Below are positions 26,001 to 40,068 of a stretch of DNA of 64,000 nucleotides, piece after piece. This stretch comes from Micropterus salmoides (Eukaryota > Chordata > Actinopteri > Centrarchiformes > Centrarchidae), in assembly GCF_014851395.1 (NCBI RefSeq), contig NW_024044681.1:8454065-8518064 (forward strand), read 5' to 3'. Position 1 is the first letter of the stretch. Each line of letters opens with the position of its first letter. Both the position numbers and the translations under genes were made by a program. The notes beneath the pieces are model-generated. The model was not told the DNA's origin. It worked only from the letters and a program-made list of their open reading frames with translations, and did no database searches.

Positions 26001-29000
26001 CAATGGAGTACCATAAAATTTGGTACACACATTAATGTCCCACTCAGGAAGAATTGTCAGGTCAAAATTGTAATTTGTCCAATACTGTGATTAACTGTGT
26101 GTATTGTGTAGTATACTGTGTTTAGCGCTAATTACAAATGTTAGCTCGATAAATGTTAAACTAAGATGGTGATTGTGGTGATTATTATACATCAACTCAC
26201 AAGAAAAGCAACAATTTTGTCACCATTACTTTCCAGATCTTGGGTACTGTACCTAGACCACTTTGTCCAATCTGTGCTCCGGATGTCAACTGACATGCGA
26301 TAACTGATACAACACTATGTGACATAGTTGGTGTATGTTATAAGGTAGTGTTACCTCCACGAACAGTGGTTCTGGCCTGAGAGAGGAGATGTAATTTCTC
26401 TTATTCTGATTAATGGCATTTTAACAAGGAAACAACAGAAACATCAAGTCCATGTGTGGCTTTATCTGACAGAACCGTAAACCGATCAGCAGGCCTGATG
26501 TAAGAGTATGAAAATTAATCTTTAAACTCAACTTCAGTCATTTTCTTCCATCCAAAAAACAAATACTGCTATTATGATGATAAGTCAGTCATCTCTCAGT
26601 TTAAGAAAAAAAAATTTAAGTTGACATTGAAAAGAGAAGGCATAAATGGGAATCTTAACTTCATGGGAAAATGTCTGTCAACTGTTCAAAGTGTATCTTC
26701 TATCTTTATTTAGTTTTGATGCAACAGAGCAATGATAGACAATATGAAGTGTGCTGTCACTCACTCAAAGGGTTCACTGGGGTCGTCCTTCTGCAGCTCT
26801 GGAGGGATGGGTATCCGTTTGTAGTACATTTCCCAGTCAAACGCCCCTCGCATGGCGTCCCCCGCCTGCGTGTCATAGCCAAAGTTGTCGTGGTCGATCA
26901 CATCGATCATTGGACACACGATAGTCTTCCTGTTCTGGGCGATTCGGTCTAAGAGACACAGAGGCACATAGATGGTTGATTGATAGAGTTGTGTTTGTTT
27001 ATTTGTGTTTATGTATTGTGTGTATCGTGTGTCCCTTATCAACAGTGGTAAAGGAGGTAGTAAGTGGCTATCCATTAAAAAAAAAAAAGCATGTACTGTG
27101 TGTTTGTGTGTGGGTGTGTGCGCGCACTATGCCCTGTTACTCAAAAAGAGTTTCCAGTGTGCTGACACGGGGTCACTCTGATGTTACAGCTCCTGCTCCA
27201 TTGCTCATAGTTAAAAACATTTCCATGGTAGTTTCAGTAGGGCATACAGTCACATTACACTGATTGTTTAGACGTATGCTGATTGGCAGGCTGTCATTTC
27301 ACAAGCTACCGACATTTGATAGACAGAAGCAGAACAGCAGAGGAAGGATTAATGCCTGAGAAATTCTGGCAAATACATGAGAGGGGGAATAGTGGAGCGA
27401 TAACGGCGGTCATGAGTGTGAGTCTGTGCATGAGAGAGAGAGGCCACTCTGAAACAATACAAGTACACCCTAAAAACTAAGAACAACCAAAACAAAACCC
27501 AGCAGGATGAATTGGCGATCCAAGATGGAAATACTTGGATTAATCACTTCACTAGTGATTTATACAGTAATATTATAAAAAACGATGATCAGTACAAGAT
27601 ATTCACGAAATGGAAAACTCTAGAGGTGGTGATAAAAAAAACAACCAAAACCCTCTAGATTACCCTGTAACAGAACAAGAATTAACAGAAGTCATCCAGT
27701 CCCTGAAAGAAAAGAAGGCTTGTGGTATTGATGGAATCCTCAATGAAATGATCAAATACTCAGACCATAAAATCAGATTGGCTATGCTAAAACTATTCAA
27801 TACTATTCTAGCTACTGGAACTTTTCCAGACATCTGGAACAAAGGTTTAATAACCCCAATTCATAAATCCGGAGATAAATACGACCCAAATAACTAAAGA
27901 GGAATATGTGTATCCAGTAACCTGGGAAAAATATTCTGCAACATCATTAATAAACGACTTGTCAACTTTGTTGATAACCACAATATTCTGCATAAATGCC
28001 AAGTTGTTTTTTTTCCAAATTGCCGCACAACGGACTATATATTTACCATCCAGACTCTAATTGATCAAGAATTAAACATTTAAAAAAAGAAAGATATATG
28101 CCTGTTTTGTTGACTTCCAAAAAGCCTTTGATTCCATCTGGCACGAGGGCCTTTTCTATAGGCTACTTGAAAGTGGCATTGGAGGAAATACATATAATTT
28201 GATAAAGAACATGAATACAAAAAGTGAATGTGCCATAAAGATTTGAAACAAACAAACAGCGTTCTTCTCCCAGGGCCAGGAGTGAGGCAGGGATGCAATC
28301 TCAGTCCAATTCTCTTCAATCTATATATTAATGAATTAGCAAACCAATTAGAGAGTTCCACAGCACCTTGCCTCATCCTGAACGACACAGAGATAAGAGG
28401 TCTGCTGTATGCAGATGACTTAGTGTTGCTTTCACCTACTAAAGAAGGTTTGCAGCAGCACCTTAACCTCCTTCAGAGATTCTGTCAGACCTGGGCCTTG
28501 ACAGTAAACACAGCAAAGACTAAGATAATGATCTTTCAGAAACAATACAGAAATCAGGTTACACGCAATTTCTATTTAGACACCACTAAATTACAACACA
28601 CAAAAAACTACACTTACCCTGGCCTCAACATTACATACACAGGGAACTTCAACATGGCTGTGAAAGATCTGAGGGACAAAGCAAGGAGAGCTTCCTATGC
28701 AATAAAAAGATTAAACATTAAAATATATATTCCAATTGAAATCTGGCTTAAAAATTTCCAATTTGTACTAGAACCAATAATTCTATATCGTAGCAAAATC
28801 TGGGGGCCAAAACATAATAATGAATTTGACAAATGGGACAAAACAATCATAGAATCTTTCCATACTGAGTTCTGTAAGAGCATCCTGCAGGTTCAGAGAA
28901 AAACACTAAATAACCTGTGCAGAGCAGAGCTCGGCCAATACCCCCTCTTACTAAAAATACAGAAAAGATCACTTAAATTTTACAATCACTTAAAATCAGT

Positions 29001-32000
29001 TAACCCCCAGACATACCATCACAAAGCCCTAACATACCAGGAGCTGAAACCAGAGAAGAGTCCCCTCAGCCAGCTGGTCCTGAGGCTCTCTGCAATAACA
29101 AGTCCCCAACAGCCTCAGGACAGCACCACCAACTCAAGCAGACCAAACCAAATAATCAGCGAGCAGAAAGAAAAATATATTGAATACGGGAAAGAAACGA
29201 CCAAAACATAAAGTAAATTACAGTGTTATCTGACCCTAAAAAGAGAATTCACACTGGCAAATTACCTGAGCACAATAAAATGTCCTAAACTAAGAAAAAT
29301 GTTGACAACATACAGAATGAGTGAACACAGCCTGGCCATGAAAAGGATCACCACAGACAGAGTTGGCTACCACAAAAGGAGAGACTCTGCTCTCAGTGTG
29401 ACAGGGGACAGGTAGAGACAGAGCTGCACTTTCTAACCTTATGCCTTAAATATAAAACACTAAGGCAAAAACACTTTGCCAACATTTCCCAAATATACCC
29501 CAAAATCAAATTCATATCAGACACACAGAAACTGTGAAGTAATTGCTGCAAAATATGTCTCCTCATGCCATGAAGTGAGGACAACCAGTGGAACCTCAGA
29601 TTGATAAATAATTGTACAGATTTTCAAATTATTATTATTTTGATATTTTAGTAATTTTTTTGTTTTTACATTTGTTACTGATTTCTTTTTAAAATTATTA
29701 TATTTTAATCAATAAATTTTTTTTTTAATTTTTTGTGTATTAATACACACACCCACGTTACTGTTTCATTTATTTATTTATTTATTTTAACACAAACACA
29801 CATACGCTTTAATTACTTGTTTAATGAAATGTATGGGGTTGATTGTTGTGTAGTATGTATGATGCTTTGGCAATATTGTTGTTACACATTCATGCCAATA
29901 CAGCTAATTTGAATTGAATTGAGAGACTGGGACATATACATACATATATATATATAAACAAACTGAAAAGTCCCTTTTGAGTGTTAAATATGTTCACTTT
30001 ATATTAGCTGCTGGAACATTCAAGACCTTTGGCTTGAAGAGTACAAATCCTGAATCTAAAGAAAATGTTGATAATCTTATACTGACAGAAACATGGTGTC
30101 ACTGGAACATGATTTCTCACTTTCCCTCAGGATACAATGAAATCTTAGTGCCTTTATTAAAACTGAACACTGTATGCCAGGGGCAAAACTCCGGGGAAAT
30201 CATAGTGTGTTTAGAAGGGAACTTTGCCAGTCACCTCTCCACAGTCAAACAAGGAAAGTCACACTTCTGGCAAAAACTAAACTCAGAAACTCAAAAAGTA
30301 GGTGGCACTGACAGCATGCACTCCTAAACGGCAGATGGCAGTGCTCTAATTATTTACCACTGTTTTAAAATGTGGCTGTTTTCCTGGCACTTGGAGTCAA
30401 GGTGTTATATCTCCCATCCATAAGAATGGAGATAAATCTGACCCGAATAACTACAGAGGGAGTTTGAAGTCTCAGAAGTTTCTGTTTTATGCAGACAACC
30501 TGGTGCTGTTGTCCCCCCACAAAAGAGACCTCCTGGAACAATACTGTTAAAATTGGGCCCTGGCAGTAAACCCCCCAAAAACTCAGATCATGATATTTCA
30601 GAAAAAAACAAAATGCCACGAAAACAGAAATCTTTTGGTAGGTAAAACCACCCTAGACCACACAATGAACTTCACCTACCTGGGCCTTCAAATCACAGCA
30701 TCGGGTAACTTGAATGCATTAACCTCTTAACATTCCAACAGCCCCCCCACGGGCCATCAGATCACCATAGCGGGTACATTCAAAATTGACGGGCCTATGA
30801 AGTCTCATAATAATCCACCGATTAATTATATTCCAACAAAACTGGTTTTGTTATGTTGTCAAAAGGTCCAGTAAAAATATTTGGTCTAAAACACATTATT
30901 CAATCAATTAATCCCCAGGGACTGATGCAGTATCGTTTTATATTTTCCGGCAGACGTGGCTCGTATGTCATTATAACCATAATAAAAGAGATTTGAATGT
31001 AAACAACTACGATAGCTTGTATTCAAATTAGCCGCTGAGTGACACCAAATCCGACCCAATGTGAGCTCACATGTCCGTTACACAGCCTACAATAGCCAAC
31101 GAGAGCCCGCGCTGTAAGGAAAGCCAGCCCCTGTTATTTTTCGTGGGTAGGCCGAGCCATTTGCAAGCAATTGTGCCGATGACTGGCATTTCAATCAATC
31201 AACAAAATTTATTTCGGTCCTCACACATAATAATAAAAAAAAAAAAAAAAAGAAAACAATGAAAATAAAACAATATATACACATGCATAACAACCGAAAA
31301 AAGGTGTAGACTGAAGCCTATGCTTATTGTGCCTACCCTTTTTACATAATTTTCTAATCAGCGTCACTTTTCTCTCTGGATTTAATCCATTCTAAATAAA
31401 CGTACAGTTACATAAAAAACGTACACATACGTCGTACACATCTGAGATATTATTTCAATATTTGACATAAAGCGTACACAAATTAATCGTATAATTATTT
31501 ATCACCTTGTTTTTAAACATTTTCTTAAAATTACAGAGTGAAGTACACAATTTTAATTCCTTGTCACAATTATTCCATAGGTTTACCCTTATCTATTTTT
31601 TATATTAGTTCTTGCTCTTACTTTTTTAAACATATACATTCCTCTTAATTTGTACTGACTTTCTCTAATTTCGAACAGCCTCGGAACTAAATTCTTATAG
31701 ACTTTATACATGACCTGGGCAGTATAAAGGTCAACTAAATCAACAAATTTTAAAGCTCGTAAATTAATAAATAATATATTTGTTGGTTCATAATAGTCAG
31801 CCCGTTTTACAATCCGTAATGCTTTCTCTTGTAGCATATATATTGAATTTGTATAAGTTTTATATGTATGACCCCACACCTCCACACAATAAGTAATGTA
31901 TGGAACTATGAGCGAACAATACAATATATATAATGATTTTTCATTCAATATGTTTTATTCTATTTAGTATTGCAATGGATTTAGACATTTTTGTTTTTAG

Positions 32001-35000
32001 ATTATTTATGTGATTTCCAGCATAATTTGTGATCTATTATAACACCTAAGAATTTATATTCATATACTCTTTCTATTTCCTCATTACTAATCTTAATTTT
32101 AACATTCTCACTTATCTGTACTGGTCCAATTCTTTGAGTTCTTGTGAGTACTTTAGCTTCTTCAGGTGTTCCATTTAGCCGTATCATCACTTTACAGTTC
32201 CATGTCCATGTAGCTTGGATCTTATTCTGTTTCCTCAGAATGCGTGCGCATCTCACAATGTCGGCATTCTTCTTGGTAAGATGTTCATTCAGATACACTC
32301 CTGTACCCTTCAACTTCTTAGCTTGTCTCAGTAACTCTGTTTTATATTTCCGATTCACAAACCGAACAACTATAACAGGCTTTGCTCCGCTATTCCTTCG
32401 AGGAAGGGTATGGCAGGCCACAACATTATCACTCTGAATATTCATATTCTTACTTTATTACTTGTTTTTCCAGCATTTGAAGTTCCTCTGGCAGGGCGTC
32501 TTCACCGCCTTTATCTCTGGCAACAGTACTGGCATACGTTTGGTGTGTTGTTAGTAGTCCATTTATTATTAAGTCCTCCATTCTTGTAAATTGTTCCAGA
32601 TCATCAATCCTTCTCTCCAATCCATCAATTTTCTTGTCCTTCTCTTTAACAAGGTTCTTCAATTGTTTAACTTCGTCCATCAGATCAAGTAGCATAGCTT
32701 GTTGTTTAACAACTTTGCTCAACTCATCCGACATGAAGTTTAAAGATTTTCGAATCTCCTCCAACTCCTCCTCCACCGCGTTGCTGACTTTCTTCGGTGG
32801 CATTTTGATTGTTTTGTTGTCTTATTCTCAAATACTTTAACAGTATCACTTTAGTTTAGCTTAATTATTGTCACTTTGTTACTTCTGAAGTAACTGCACA
32901 TCACAGGGTGCTGCCATCTTGAACAGTTATGTGACTGTGGTTACATGACTTTTATCGTGTAGCCAATAAAATTCCGAAAATAACGATATCCAGCTTAAAG
33001 TAGGAAGTTCATGATCTACCAGCAAAAAAACACATCTGCATCGATATTCCGGCTAATATGAAGTGATGCAGCAGCAGACGCCTGCCGCCAAGGGGCGGTG
33101 CTGTTTTACAAAAAATATGCCATTTTTCATGGTATTGGTATGACATTTAAACTAGGACTAGGTAAGGCTTAATCCTGTTGCCCTACAGTGTTTTCCAGCT
33201 AATAAGTCCCAGCTATAGTTGTCTGCATGCATTTGTTAGCAAACATTTTCAAGAGGAAATGAAAAATATATTAGTTTTAGTGTGTTTAAACTTATATTAA
33301 TCAATTCCAGTAGCACTTACAATCGTTCTGAGTTTTGGGTTAGACACTAACCCATCTTTCAGAGAAGCCCAAAACCAGGCATATACTCCAAATGGTTTAA
33401 AAACTACATTCAATTTACTTTGGATATGCCTTGAATAGGCGTTTTGCATGAATTTTACAGGAATAAGCTCGTAGAACTCTCTATGCAATTAAACAGAAAT
33501 TCTATAAGTATCCCAATGAAAATCTGGTGTAAAATATTTGACAGTGTTATTAAGCTGATTGAGGTCCACTTGGTCATCAGAACTACAACAGATGGGGGAA
33601 GCATCCCATTGAGACCATACGTGCAGAATTCTGCAGAAACATCCTGAACATTCAAAGAAAGTCTCCTACAAATGCGTGCAGGGCAGAATTAGGCTGATTT
33701 CCACTGATAATAGATCCCCCAAACAGAGCACTAAACTTTCTGTTGCACCTCAGTCCCCAAGACCCTCAAATTCAAGGCTCTTAAAACCCAAGAGCTGAAC
33801 CTGGAAAAGTGTCCCTTATGCCAGCTAGTCCTGAGACTGACAAATCCCGCGACATGTCACACACAGACTTTTCTCAAGCCAGCACTGCTTTACAAACACC
33901 AATTAGAGTAAACCAAATGATCACTCAAAGCAAAAATACTTATTTGGGACATTGGGAGGAAGAAACAAAAAACTACACCCTTGCAACTGAAAAAGGGAGA
34001 CCTAAAAAGTCCTGGTTACCATAAGAAAATAGTCTGTGAGCATTGTGAGGTGTAGACAGAGACACATTTTCTCCTGAAATGTGATAAATATAGAAGCATA
34101 AGAGAGCAATATTTTGAGAAATTTCATTTTTTAATACCAGATTTCAAAGAACTTGAAGATAACAATAAATTACAATAAAGTGCATTGAAATGAACTAAAC
34201 TAAGAGAAAAAAATGTGCTTTATTTCAATAGATGGCATTCTGTAAGTACTTTCATCCTTTAAGTGTGATTTCTTTTTCTTTTCTCTTTTTCTCATTAATT
34301 AATACATTTTAATTAATAAGAATTAATTAAAAATATAGATTTTTATAGATTTTTAAGTTGTTGTTATTGGAATGCCAAACACAATGCAAACCTGCATGTC
34401 CAATTATCCAGTTATATTACTCCACACCCTCTCTCCATTATTATTATTCCAAGTGTCACAGCGTGCTGTAATAAACACAAAGGCCGCCTGTTTATGTTAC
34501 GCACTGGCAGACACGCATTTCTTTTCCAAATACTGTGTAAACAGCTTGACTTAGATGTAACGTGGGTCATAAGGGTTGTTGTTGTTAAATGGTTCCATAT
34601 GGGATGGCGTCATGCTGGGAAACAGAACTGAACATAGGTCCTTAATGGAAAATGGATAATTGAAAAAGTGAGACTGTTTGCGAGTTAGTCTATCACCCAA
34701 AAGAGGAGGGGTTCAATTTCACAGTAGGGGTGTTAGTGTATGTGTCGTTGCTCTGTTACGTTAGTCATTGAGATGACCTTGAGAATGACGACATTTTGCA
34801 GAAGGACCTGGTTCTTGTTCGCCTCGTCACGCTCCTGGTGTTTTAACTACCTCATAAAAACGCGACACTCTCATTGGAATGAACTGAAAAAAGACGCTGG
34901 TGTCAGGGCTGATCTTGCTGGAAGATTGGCTGGTTTGCTGTTTGTAGGTTTCTTTTGTCAGCTGGTGTTGCGGGGAAGCCGACGCAGGATCCATGCACCG

Positions 35001-37508
35001 TGGTTGGCTAACCTTACCTGGCTTGCTCGCTAGCAAAATACTATCTCAGTATCTGAATAATCAAAGTTGGACGACGCATCTCTCGCTCTCTCAAGCTGGG
35101 TTAGTGTAGCTCTCATCCCGGCCCTCTTCCTGAGGCATTCACACTTATTAATCACACATGAGTGTATATTGAGCTTCAGTTTGGAAAACAATATCTTTAG
35201 GATGTTGATTTCAAATAATTAAGCTTAACAGCAGAACTGAGAAACTAGCCATTACAAATAGTTTTAGTTACACAGTATATGATCTTGTATAGTCACTAAA
35301 ATGTTACAGATTATTAATGTAACTTTTAACATGCAAATTGGCAATTGTTGTGTTACTAACAATTTAAAAAGCAAGTTAGCAAGGTTAACAAGGTTAATGT
35401 TATACAAGTGTTCCATTTGTTCCAATTAGGTGTGTTCAAATCAAGCATATCGTTAGTTCAGGCAAGCAACGAAGTCAAGCTCAGCTCACAATCCCAGCAT
35501 ATCAGCTGATAGCAGCCATCTTAAGCAAGCCACATCAGCTGACAGCTCAACTGATTAATCTCCTAGCATTAATTGGCAAATTCCTTTCAGATCCCTTTTC
35601 TGACAGGGTGTCACACTGTGGGCGTGTCTGTTCTGTTTTGGTCAGTTGGTTGTTTTCAGTCAGTCATGTTATTTATAGTCTGTTTAGTATCTGTCTTATT
35701 GCGTTGGGTTCTGTCCTGTGTCCAGTATCAGTTATAGTGTATAGTTGTTGTGTTTTGAGTTTCTCTGAGTTATTGTTTTGTCTGTTCAGTATCTGCTATT
35801 TAGTCGGTTTTGGTTCCATGTCTTTGTTCCCAGTCCTGTCCCTTAGTTCATGTCGTAGTATTTGCTTCTAGTTCTTTCTCTGCATCATTTTGGTTTAGCC
35901 TGCTCAGTACTCTGTGTTCTAGTTCTGTGTTCTCTTTTAGGTTTTGTCTGTTATGATCCCTGTGTTATAGTTGGTCGGTGTTTGTCTGTTTACGTGGGTT
36001 CCTGTTATTGTCTTAGTTTCTTATCTGGGATTTTGTTACATGTGTTCTGTCTGTGTTGGTTATTTTGACCCATGTCTCCATGTCAAGTGTTCCGTCTGTT
36101 CCCTCCAGTATTCCTCTGCCTGCTTGTCGGTTTCCTGTTGGATTCTTGTCTTATGTCCTTGGTCTTTTGTACCCTGTATATCTGTTTATGTTTTCATATT
36201 TCTGTTGGTATTTGTCTGCGGGCTTGTTGGTAGCTCTGTTAGTTTGGGCCTGTTTGGTATCTGTCTGTGTTCCTGTCAGTTCACCACCCTGCCCGTCTGC
36301 GTCTGTCTGCTGTCATTATTAGTACCACCTGTCCCGCCCTCCTCGTTAGCCAGTGTTTAAATGTGTGTGACTTCTGTTTAGCTGTTGTTGGTTTGTTGTG
36401 TGTTCATCCACTGCCGTGTGTCTTGCTTGCTTGCCTGCCTCTGCTACCAAGTTTGTTGGATTATCCTTTGTTCTGTCTTCCCCTGGATCATTTGTTTATG
36501 ACTGTGTTTTTGCTGCTCTGCGGACAACCTTTGTTTGGACTCTGCTGTAAGTTCTGTGGGCTTAAATAAATACCCAGAAACTGTACCTACTCTGCCTCTG
36601 TGTCCTGCGTTTGGGCCTAAAACCTGTTCCTGCCAGCACACATGACAAATTGTGACACAGGGTTGCTCAATAATTATTGATCCGATGGGGCATATTTCAT
36701 AATCGGAAATGGATTTTGGCAGAGAATTTAGCCGATAAAAATGCTAACATGCACTGCTGCTGTTGTTGCACTCTGGGCATCATAGAGCCACACAGACGCA
36801 GTGCAGGCAGTTAGAGCCAAACAAAATGGTTTTGGATATTTTTCACTGTTTCAGAAGGAGACAGCGCATTGCATATGGCATCAGTTCTTCCTCCTGTCCT
36901 CCTTCCCTCTGTCTCTGCTGTGATCACTGCAGGTAACCACGTGCCAGTTTGAAGCTACATGGCAATAGAAGCTAAACAGTTAAATTCCAGACAGCTTTCA
37001 TGTAACTGGTTGAACATCTAGCTATTGCCAAGCTAGATTTAGCAAGGTGTGTGGATGAGAGATGTGGACAAATAACTTCTACATGTTGTGCTTTTTAAAC
37101 AGATGTATCGATAAGAATTGTCTTTTACTCGGAAGGTTCTATTGCACGTACTACAGTAACGAGGGTAGCTGTCGCCAACTCGAGTAATTACCTTCACCTC
37201 GCCGTCTCCAACGCAGCCTATCTCTGCGCTGGCCGCTGTGTGTGGGTGCACGTCCACGTGTGTTTGCGTGCAGAGGCCGCAGCTTGATAATTAACTGTAT
37301 GGTCTTCCGCTCAGGGCCTGTTTAACACAACGTTTCAGTGCTATCTGTATCTGATTGTTATGTAAATTCAGCATGTCTGCGCTGTTCTATACAGGGTATA
37401 ACTTCTTCAAGTGGAAATTTGATGTTTTAAGACTTTTAAAGTTATGGTTATGGCTACGGGTTAAGACTATCTGTATAATTTTAGTGAAGGCCCTCACAAG
37501 TATAGACA

Positions 37509-37540
<32 letters not shown>

Positions 37541-40007
37541 AGACTTTGTCTTCCTCACCCAGCAGCGGAGGCAGCCAGTTGAAGTTGGCCTCACAATGGG
37601 AATCCAGGAATGTGATAACTTCTCCTTTAGCAGTGGCGGCTCCAAGCAGGCGAGTCCTGATCAGCCCCTCCCTCTTCTTGGTCCTCAGGATACGAACCTT
37701 TGGCATCCGAATCATATACTCCTCCAGTGGCACCTTTAGGTGCTCTGCACAGAGGGTCATGGAGGAAGGAGGAGATACAGGAATAGAGTGAGATCATCGA
37801 TCCCATATTCAGTGCTGTCAAGAGTTATTTTGTTAAGTGGTCATTTGCATTGTCCATTTACTTCAGCAACAACCAACAGAGAAGGGACCTTCAGGCACAT
37901 GGAGATGAACATGGCCAGTTTGTCTGAATTTAATTTTTCTCCAATAAGAAACCCAAAAAAAGCAGTTTTCAAAACTAAACACCTGAGAGTCTCATCTTCA
38001 TTGATATTTTAATACTCCAAAATCACCACTAGATGCAACTGATTGTATTCAGTTGCATAGTTTTGCTATTTTACTTTCATAAAATCACTACTTTTGTAGT
38101 TTAGAGGATTTGTGAGGCATACAGTATGTTCACCCACTATAACTTGCAATCTCCTTGATCTTGGAGTGAGAGCATACTAACTGTTTTCATGTTTCATGAG
38201 GACCAACAGCAAAAGATATTTTATTTGCAAGACACTGACACATTTTGAATAGATCAAACTAGTTTTCTGCAACTACATTTTATGATAGCAGTGTGGACAT
38301 TTAGGACAAATAGAATAGCCCAGTGAGAGACTGGCTGCCTGTCCAAGGTGTACCATGCCTCTACAATTGCATATTCTCTTGAGGTCTAATAACCAGCTAA
38401 TTGTCCATTATCTTGCAACATATGTGAACTTTTTTTCCTGAAAAATTACCAGTTCTTGCAGAGTAAGTTTAACAGTCTTAAATTATCATAGTGAACCTGT
38501 CATCCCCAACCAATGCTGCAGGCCTCCTTCTAGCCAAACTGTAACAAGTAAACAAAAGTTCTAGCACATTATAACCCAAAGCAGCAGTGTCAGGTGGATG
38601 GACAGTTCATTTTGTAGGACAACCCTGGGCCCTTTGACTGCCACTGTAATCAAATCACATCCATCACTGCAATCAAGTAAAGCACAGCTACCATTAGTCG
38701 TAGGCAGGTTGATTTAATGGTCTCTCTGAGGAGGAAAGGCTGTTTTTGTTATGTGATTTAGATGACCCTGAAGACATTTCCATTTGATGTTTTATTGCTC
38801 TTTATATGATGATTATTAAAATATCCTTCATCCATCCTGACTTTTGCTTGGATGATCATAAACTCCCTAGTTTAATTGCGGCAGATTTTAGTAGAACTTG
38901 GTAGAAGAGATATTGTTCTCTGTTTGCAGATATAAAGCTTTATGTAATGTATGTTATTTTCTGATAATGGTTGTTTCTCCACTGCAATTTATTTGGTAAG
39001 TTTGCACATGAAGGTTTCCACAGTATCTAAACTCAATATCCTTATTCTAAACCTACCGTGTCCCAATAATGAAGGATGTTGCAGCCTCCACATGTGTTTT
39101 TTTGGAGGATGTAGAATTTTATACTAAAAACTCATCCTTGCGGATAAGAGTGCGAGACCTGAGTGCTCTCAGTGGTTTGAAAAGAAATCAATCCTGAAGC
39201 AGTAAAAAGATGAAATATAACTTTGACAGCTTCTTTACAAAAAAACATAATACTGCCTGTTGATGGGAGCAGAGAGAGAGAGACTATGAGAACTTGAAAA
39301 GTTGACCTTTTAACTTCATCTACTGGAAACTTTTACTTTCATGCCAACTGCAGAGCTGAGGTTGACAGAGACTAAGAGAAACGGATAAAGCAAGTGCTCT
39401 GAAAGGCTGCCTTTTCAATATATATGCAGATGACCTGCAGCAGGAAAAATAATTGTTTGTTTTTTCTATGATATTGTGAGGGAGGGAGAGTATAAAGAAT
39501 GGCTGAACAACGTTAAAAATGACAGGGAAGAGACAGAGATGAAAAGTGCAAACTGAAAAATGAATATTCTCTAAACTCCACAGAGCCAGGCCTTTTTGTT
39601 TCCATCCTTCCATCCATCCTATTATCCTTACTCCCCATCTGTCCTCTCTGTTTATTCTTTATGTCTTCACCCATTATGAATTAAACTGTACTTCTTGTCA
39701 CAGAGAAACATAAAACACCTACAACAGCAAGAGAAAGGATGTGACAAGAATGATGAACTTTTCTCTCTGTTACAATTACTGCTTGTAAGTGATGACATGT
39801 ATGCATGCTTTATTTTGCTATTGATGTGCTTTTCTCTTAGGTGCTAATTTGTCTTTTTTAATTTGCCTCAACATTTTAGGGTAGCTCAGTAGTAGTTGTA
39901 GTAGTACTGGTTTGAACATCTATAGTCCTTTTCCACCGGTCTTTCCATCCATCCATCTTATACCCACATACAGGACACAGGGTTTGGATTCCCTTACTAC
40001 AGCAATA

Positions 40008-40068
<61 letters not shown>

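Larger units (their letters stand above)
19451..26764 (-). other. galnt10: galnt10 intron D-E
   Basis: 7314 bp. It holds a Tc1-like relic, a weak dispersed repeat near 23.9 kb and LINE copy 1. 19560-20515 is AT-rich; the open frame 19794-20036 was not recognised. 21600-23880 shows nothing I can name. Confidence 0.85.
26949..37558 (-). other. galnt10: galnt10 intron C-D
   Basis: 10610 bp, dominated by LINE copies 2-4 and a solo LTR. 34200-35600 contains only faint repeat similarity (an ACGCGACACTCTCATTGGAA segment near 34860 recalls a Harbinger-type MITE). 36663-37512 shows nothing identifiable. Confidence 0.85.

Noticed and set aside
35608..36569. Several overlapping plus-strand open frames of 68-129 codons rich in Cys, Val, Leu and Ser
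   Set aside because: All lie inside the solo LTR and arise from its T/G-rich composition; no membrane-protein family resemblance beyond hydrophobicity.
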